8,474 bases of DNA from Endomicrobiia bacterium (GTDB lineage: Bacteria > Elusimicrobiota > Endomicrobiia > Endomicrobiales > Endomicrobiaceae), in assembly GCA_025998475.1 (NCBI GenBank), contig BNVZ01000050.1, positions 1 through 8,474 of the forward strand, in the 5' to 3' direction. This document shows, one piece after another, positions 6,895 to 8,474 of the stretch. Within the stretch, counting starts at the first letter, position 1, and each line of letters begins with the position of its first letter. The translations under genes were made by a program, and so were the position numbers. The notes below the pieces were generated by a model. The model saw only the letters and a program-made list of their open reading frames with translations, did no database searches and was not told where the DNA came from.

Positions 6895-7188
6895 GCAATT
6901 ATTGGTTAAATACATATGCGACATTTTATTATTTACTTGCTGATCTGCAAAGGGGTTTTTAGATTTAACGCCAAATGTGGCCATTGTTACAATACACTAA
7001 ATATTCCACCAATAACTCATTAGACCTCTTGCATAACTAATATATAAAAGTACAATAGAAGTACTATGAAACAGAAAAAGAAAGCAGGTGGGTCGGGTGT
7101 AATGGGTTTAGTATTAATGGGAGTAAAGAAAGCATTTGATAAATAAAGGATAGCAATGACAGATAGAAGAAAAGATAGGGTAAGAGCA

Positions 7189-7378
7189 AAAAGGTTCAAA
7201 ATAGTCTCAAAGATAGATCTAGTAGGCCTTAGGCAGAATACATACAAACACACTAACCCCCAAAAAGAGATCAAAGAAACACCCGCTGACAAAAGAAGAT
7301 AAGGAGTTAAACAGGGAGATTTCATCAGATGATTATAGTAGAAAACATTAAAGTATTTGTTAAAAGGTTCAAAATAGT
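7189..7378 (+). repeat. 17-bp direct repeats bounding a 173-bp unit in remnant B
   Basis: AAAAGGTTCAAAATAGT occurs at 7189-7205 and again at 7362-7378, a period of 173 bp. Remnant A has it once (reverse complement at 6348-6364). The length difference between the two remnants is also 173 bp (463 against 290), and the segments before and after the repeat agree within one base in length (168/169 and 105/104). So A looks like B minus one repeat unit. Confidence 0.85.
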
Positions 7379-7448
7379 ACAGAATAGACATAGAAACCGC
7401 AAAAGACCCTTTGGACTGCGATTTAACTTAGGTTTCAGGTGTTTGTAA
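7214..7448 (+). pseudogene. Frameshifted C-terminal fragment of IS5-type transposase
   Basis: Successive frames give DLVGL (from about 7217), then GRIHTNTLTPKKRSKKHPL and TKEDKELNREISS (7232-7327), then, after a frameshift near 7328, IIVENIKVFVKRFKIVQN and RHRNRKRPFGLRFNLGF (7332-7436), with a stop at 7446-7448. This is the order of the C-terminal third of IS5-type DDE transposases: DKGYQG...HxxSxxPxKK, LTKExKxxNRxIxxxRxxVEN (carrying the catalytic Glu), then FKILxxRYRNRRKRFGLRFNLI. The first two catalytic Asp regions are absent and at least two frameshifts are present, so it cannot make an active enzyme. Confidence 0.75.
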
Positions 7449-7463
7449 TTCTGAATTTAATAC

Positions 7464-8198
7464 TTAGTTATGCAAGAGGTCTAATGCTGTTTTAGCGCCA
7501 TGATGTCCTTGTTCTGCTGATTTTTTATACCAGTCAAGCGCTTTTTCATAATTTTGTTTTACTCCTTTTCCTTTGCAATACATCAAGCCCAAGTTATACT
7601 GAGCTTGATCAAATCCTTGTCTTGCTGATTTTTTATACCATTCAACCGCTTCTTCATAATTTTGTTCTACTCCTAATCCATTGCAATACATTAAACCCAA
7701 GACACATTGAGCCACTTCATCACCCTCTTTTGCTAACTCTTTAAAGCATTTAAACGCTTCTTCATAATTTTGTTCTACTCCTAGTCCTTTGCCATGCATC
7801 ACTCCCAAGATACATAGAGCTTGTGCGTCTCCTTGCTCCGCTGATCTTTGAAACCAACCAAGTGCCTTCTTATAGTTTTGTTCTACTCCTAATCCTTTGT
7901 AATACATCAAACCAAAGTTATATTGCGCTTTTGCAAACCCTTGCTCCGCTGATTTTTTACATACTTCAAAAGTTTCTGGGTTTTTACTTTTTTCCAATAA
8001 TTCTTCAGCCTTGTTGAGAATGATTTCACAATCCCGCCTACCTTCGTTATTTGAAAAGATGTAAATAAAAATCAATCCGATAATTACTGCAACTGCGCCC
8101 AATACAAATCCAAATCCTCTATGATTTTTTATTCCTGTTTTGCTATTACTTTTAAACTCATCTTTATATTTTTCTGTTTTATTCTTTGTTCTAAACAT
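7464..8198 (-). CDS. Membrane-anchored Sel1-repeat (SLR) protein
   Basis: Sel1 repeats are TPR-like helical pairs used as protein-protein scaffolds; in host-associated bacteria such proteins often act in envelope functions or host contact. The specific role here is unknown. The 244-aa protein has a basic N-terminus (1-27), one hydrophobic segment (about 28-49, GFGFVLGAVAVIIGLIFIYIF) that would anchor it in the inner membrane with the rest outside the cytoplasm, a short linker, four 36-residue Sel1 repeats (84-119, 120-155, 156-191, 192-227; core AEQG..AQYNLGLMY.KGLGVEQNYE.A..WYKKS) and a half repeat (228-244). The last codons, giving LDLLHN and the stop TAA, lie in the inverted repeat of IS remnant B, so the original 3' end has been replaced. 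A TTG at 8204 is in frame, but AGAGAGG ends just before it and 6 nt before ATG 8196-8198, so I choose the ATG. Confidence 0.85.
   Translation of the reverse strand: MFRTKNKTEKYKDEFKSNSKTGIKNHRGFGFVLGAVAVIIGLIFIYIFSNNEGRRDCEIILNKAEELLEKSKNPETFEVCKKSAEQGFAKAQYNFGLMYYKGLGVEQNYKKALGWFQRSAEQGDAQALCILGVMHGKGLGVEQNYEEAFKCFKELAKEGDEVAQCVLGLMYCNGLGVEQNYEEAVEWYKKSARQGFDQAQYNLGLMYCKGKGVKQNYEKALDWYKKSAEQGHHGAKTALDLLHN
7467..7949 (-). repeat. 108-bp tandem coding repeats (4.5 units)
   Basis: The Sel1 units are also tandem DNA repeats with an exact 108-bp period: 7949-7842, 7841-7734, 7733-7626, 7625-7518 and a partial 7517-7467. Blocks such as TTTTGTTCTACTCCTA (+ strand reading) recur in three units. No unit contains an indel, so the period is strictly kept. 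Confidence 0.85.
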
Positions 8199-8204
8199 TT
8201 TCAA

Positions 8205-8474
8205 CCTCTCTTTGTAATGTGCCTCTATGTCAAGATTCTTAATAAGTAGGTGTTAAGCTGTCATTTATTTTTGTCCTATAGTTTGTCTCCGAAGATTTAA
8301 AAGAGGAGTTTCTCCGATTTAGGGCATTGTTCTGCTTTTGTTTATGGAATGAACCTCCGCACAGCAAGACGCGCGGTATCAGCAGTGGAAGTTGAAGAGC
8401 TGTAATTGTTGCTGTAGATCTTTGACCCCCTGTTTAGCAACATAGCCCAAGAATCCCTTCTGTTTTCCTACTTG
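8205..8474. other. Gap upstream of the Sel1 gene, no recognised gene
   Basis: No ORF with a start codon and recognisable product was found. A stop-free stretch on the - strand (about 8242-8433, 64 codons, no ATG) exists, but its translation matches nothing I know. TCTCCGAAGATTTA (8286-8299) is partly repeated as TCTCCGATTTA (8311-8321). From about 8330 the G+C rises compared with the other gaps, which may mark a decayed gene or foreign DNA continuing past the window. A TTGACA (- strand, 8233-8228) lies too close to the Sel1 start and lacks a -10 partner. Confidence 0.4.

Larger units (their letters stand above)
7021..7483 (+). mobile_element. IS5-family remnant B (463 bp)
   Basis: The ends are exact inverted repeats, TAGACCTCTTGCATAACTAA at 7021-7040 and its reverse complement at 7464-7483. 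The flanking bases CAT (7018-7020) and ATG (7484-7486) extend the symmetry. A full IS5-type element would be about 850 bp, so roughly half is missing. What remains includes the 3' part of the transposase (see 7214-7448) and a 5' segment with a short frame MKQKKKAGG...AFDK (7066-7146) shared with remnant A. It is inverted relative to A. Its right end overlaps the 3' end of the Sel1 gene. If TA is the duplicated target, removing the element would leave the Sel1 frame ending ALMSYWWNI-stop. Confidence 0.8.

Noticed and set aside
7156..7302. A 48-codon + strand frame with AAGGA upstream inside remnant B
   Set aside because: It runs largely out of frame with the IS5-type transposase reading and crosses the first 17-bp repeat. 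It is absent in remnant A and looks like a by-product of frameshifts.
7020..7391. A 123-codon hydrophobic open frame on the - strand of IS remnant B
   Set aside because: It is antisense to a Lys/Arg-rich transposase remnant; AAA/AAG codons read backwards as Phe/Leu codons, which explains the membrane-like look. The + strand has clear IS5-type similarity.
8196..8204. TTG at 8204 as start of the Sel1 gene
   Set aside because: The purine-rich AGAGAGG abuts this TTG, leaving no spacer, whereas it is correctly spaced (6 nt) for the ATG two codons later.
1..8474. tRNA, rRNA or CRISPR array
   Set aside because: Reading both strands I saw no cloverleaf with a GGTTCRA-type T-arm in proper context, no rRNA stretch and no regularly spaced short repeats. 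The 108-bp repeats are protein-coding.

Overview
The window is AT-rich bacterial chromosome. It carries intact housekeeping genes separated by long gaps that hold decayed insertion-sequence debris. The combination of RsmE, MtaB, CinA, ComM/YifB, a cold-shock protein, a membrane-anchored Sel1-repeat protein and worn IS110/IS5 remnants suggests a host-associated, possibly intracellular, bacterium. A relative of the termite-gut flagellate endosymbionts (Endomicrobium, Elusimicrobiota) would fit, but this is a guess from gene content and decay pattern, not a demonstrated assignment.

Layout, left to right. 1-400: no recognisable gene, two hairpins. About 434-625: remnant of an IS110-family transposase. 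Its RuvC-like segment (KAKTDKIDAKIL) runs without a stop into cinA, so cinA appears to start inside IS debris. 571-1881: cinA (+). 1882-2050: gap with a possible promoter. 2051-3994: rsmE and mtaB (+), a likely two-gene RNA-modification operon. 3995-4186: convergent gap with an AT-rich hairpin. 4187-5707: comM/yifB (-), GTG start. 5708-6243: no intact gene; the right part reads like a second, weaker IS110-type remnant. 6244-6533: IS5-type remnant A (- orientation). 6545-6580: strong terminator of the cold-shock gene. 6592-6795: csp (-), with a clear promoter and a structured leader. 7021-7483: IS5-type remnant B (+ orientation), with a frameshifted transposase C-terminus. 7464-8198: Sel1-repeat protein (-), whose last codons and stop lie inside the terminal inverted repeat of remnant B. 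8205-8474: no recognisable gene.

How the parts relate. rsmE and mtaB both modify translation RNAs (16S rRNA m3U1498 and ms2t6A37 of tRNA). cinA and comM are both linked to natural transformation in other bacteria, and both look intact here although the DNA around them is decayed. The two IS5-type remnants are inverted relative to each other and flank csp. They differ in length by exactly the spacing of a 17-bp direct repeat in the longer copy.

I found no convincing new defence, RNA or biosynthetic system. The notable signals are two places where mobile-element sequence has become part of a host gene: the start of cinA and the end of the Sel1 gene.
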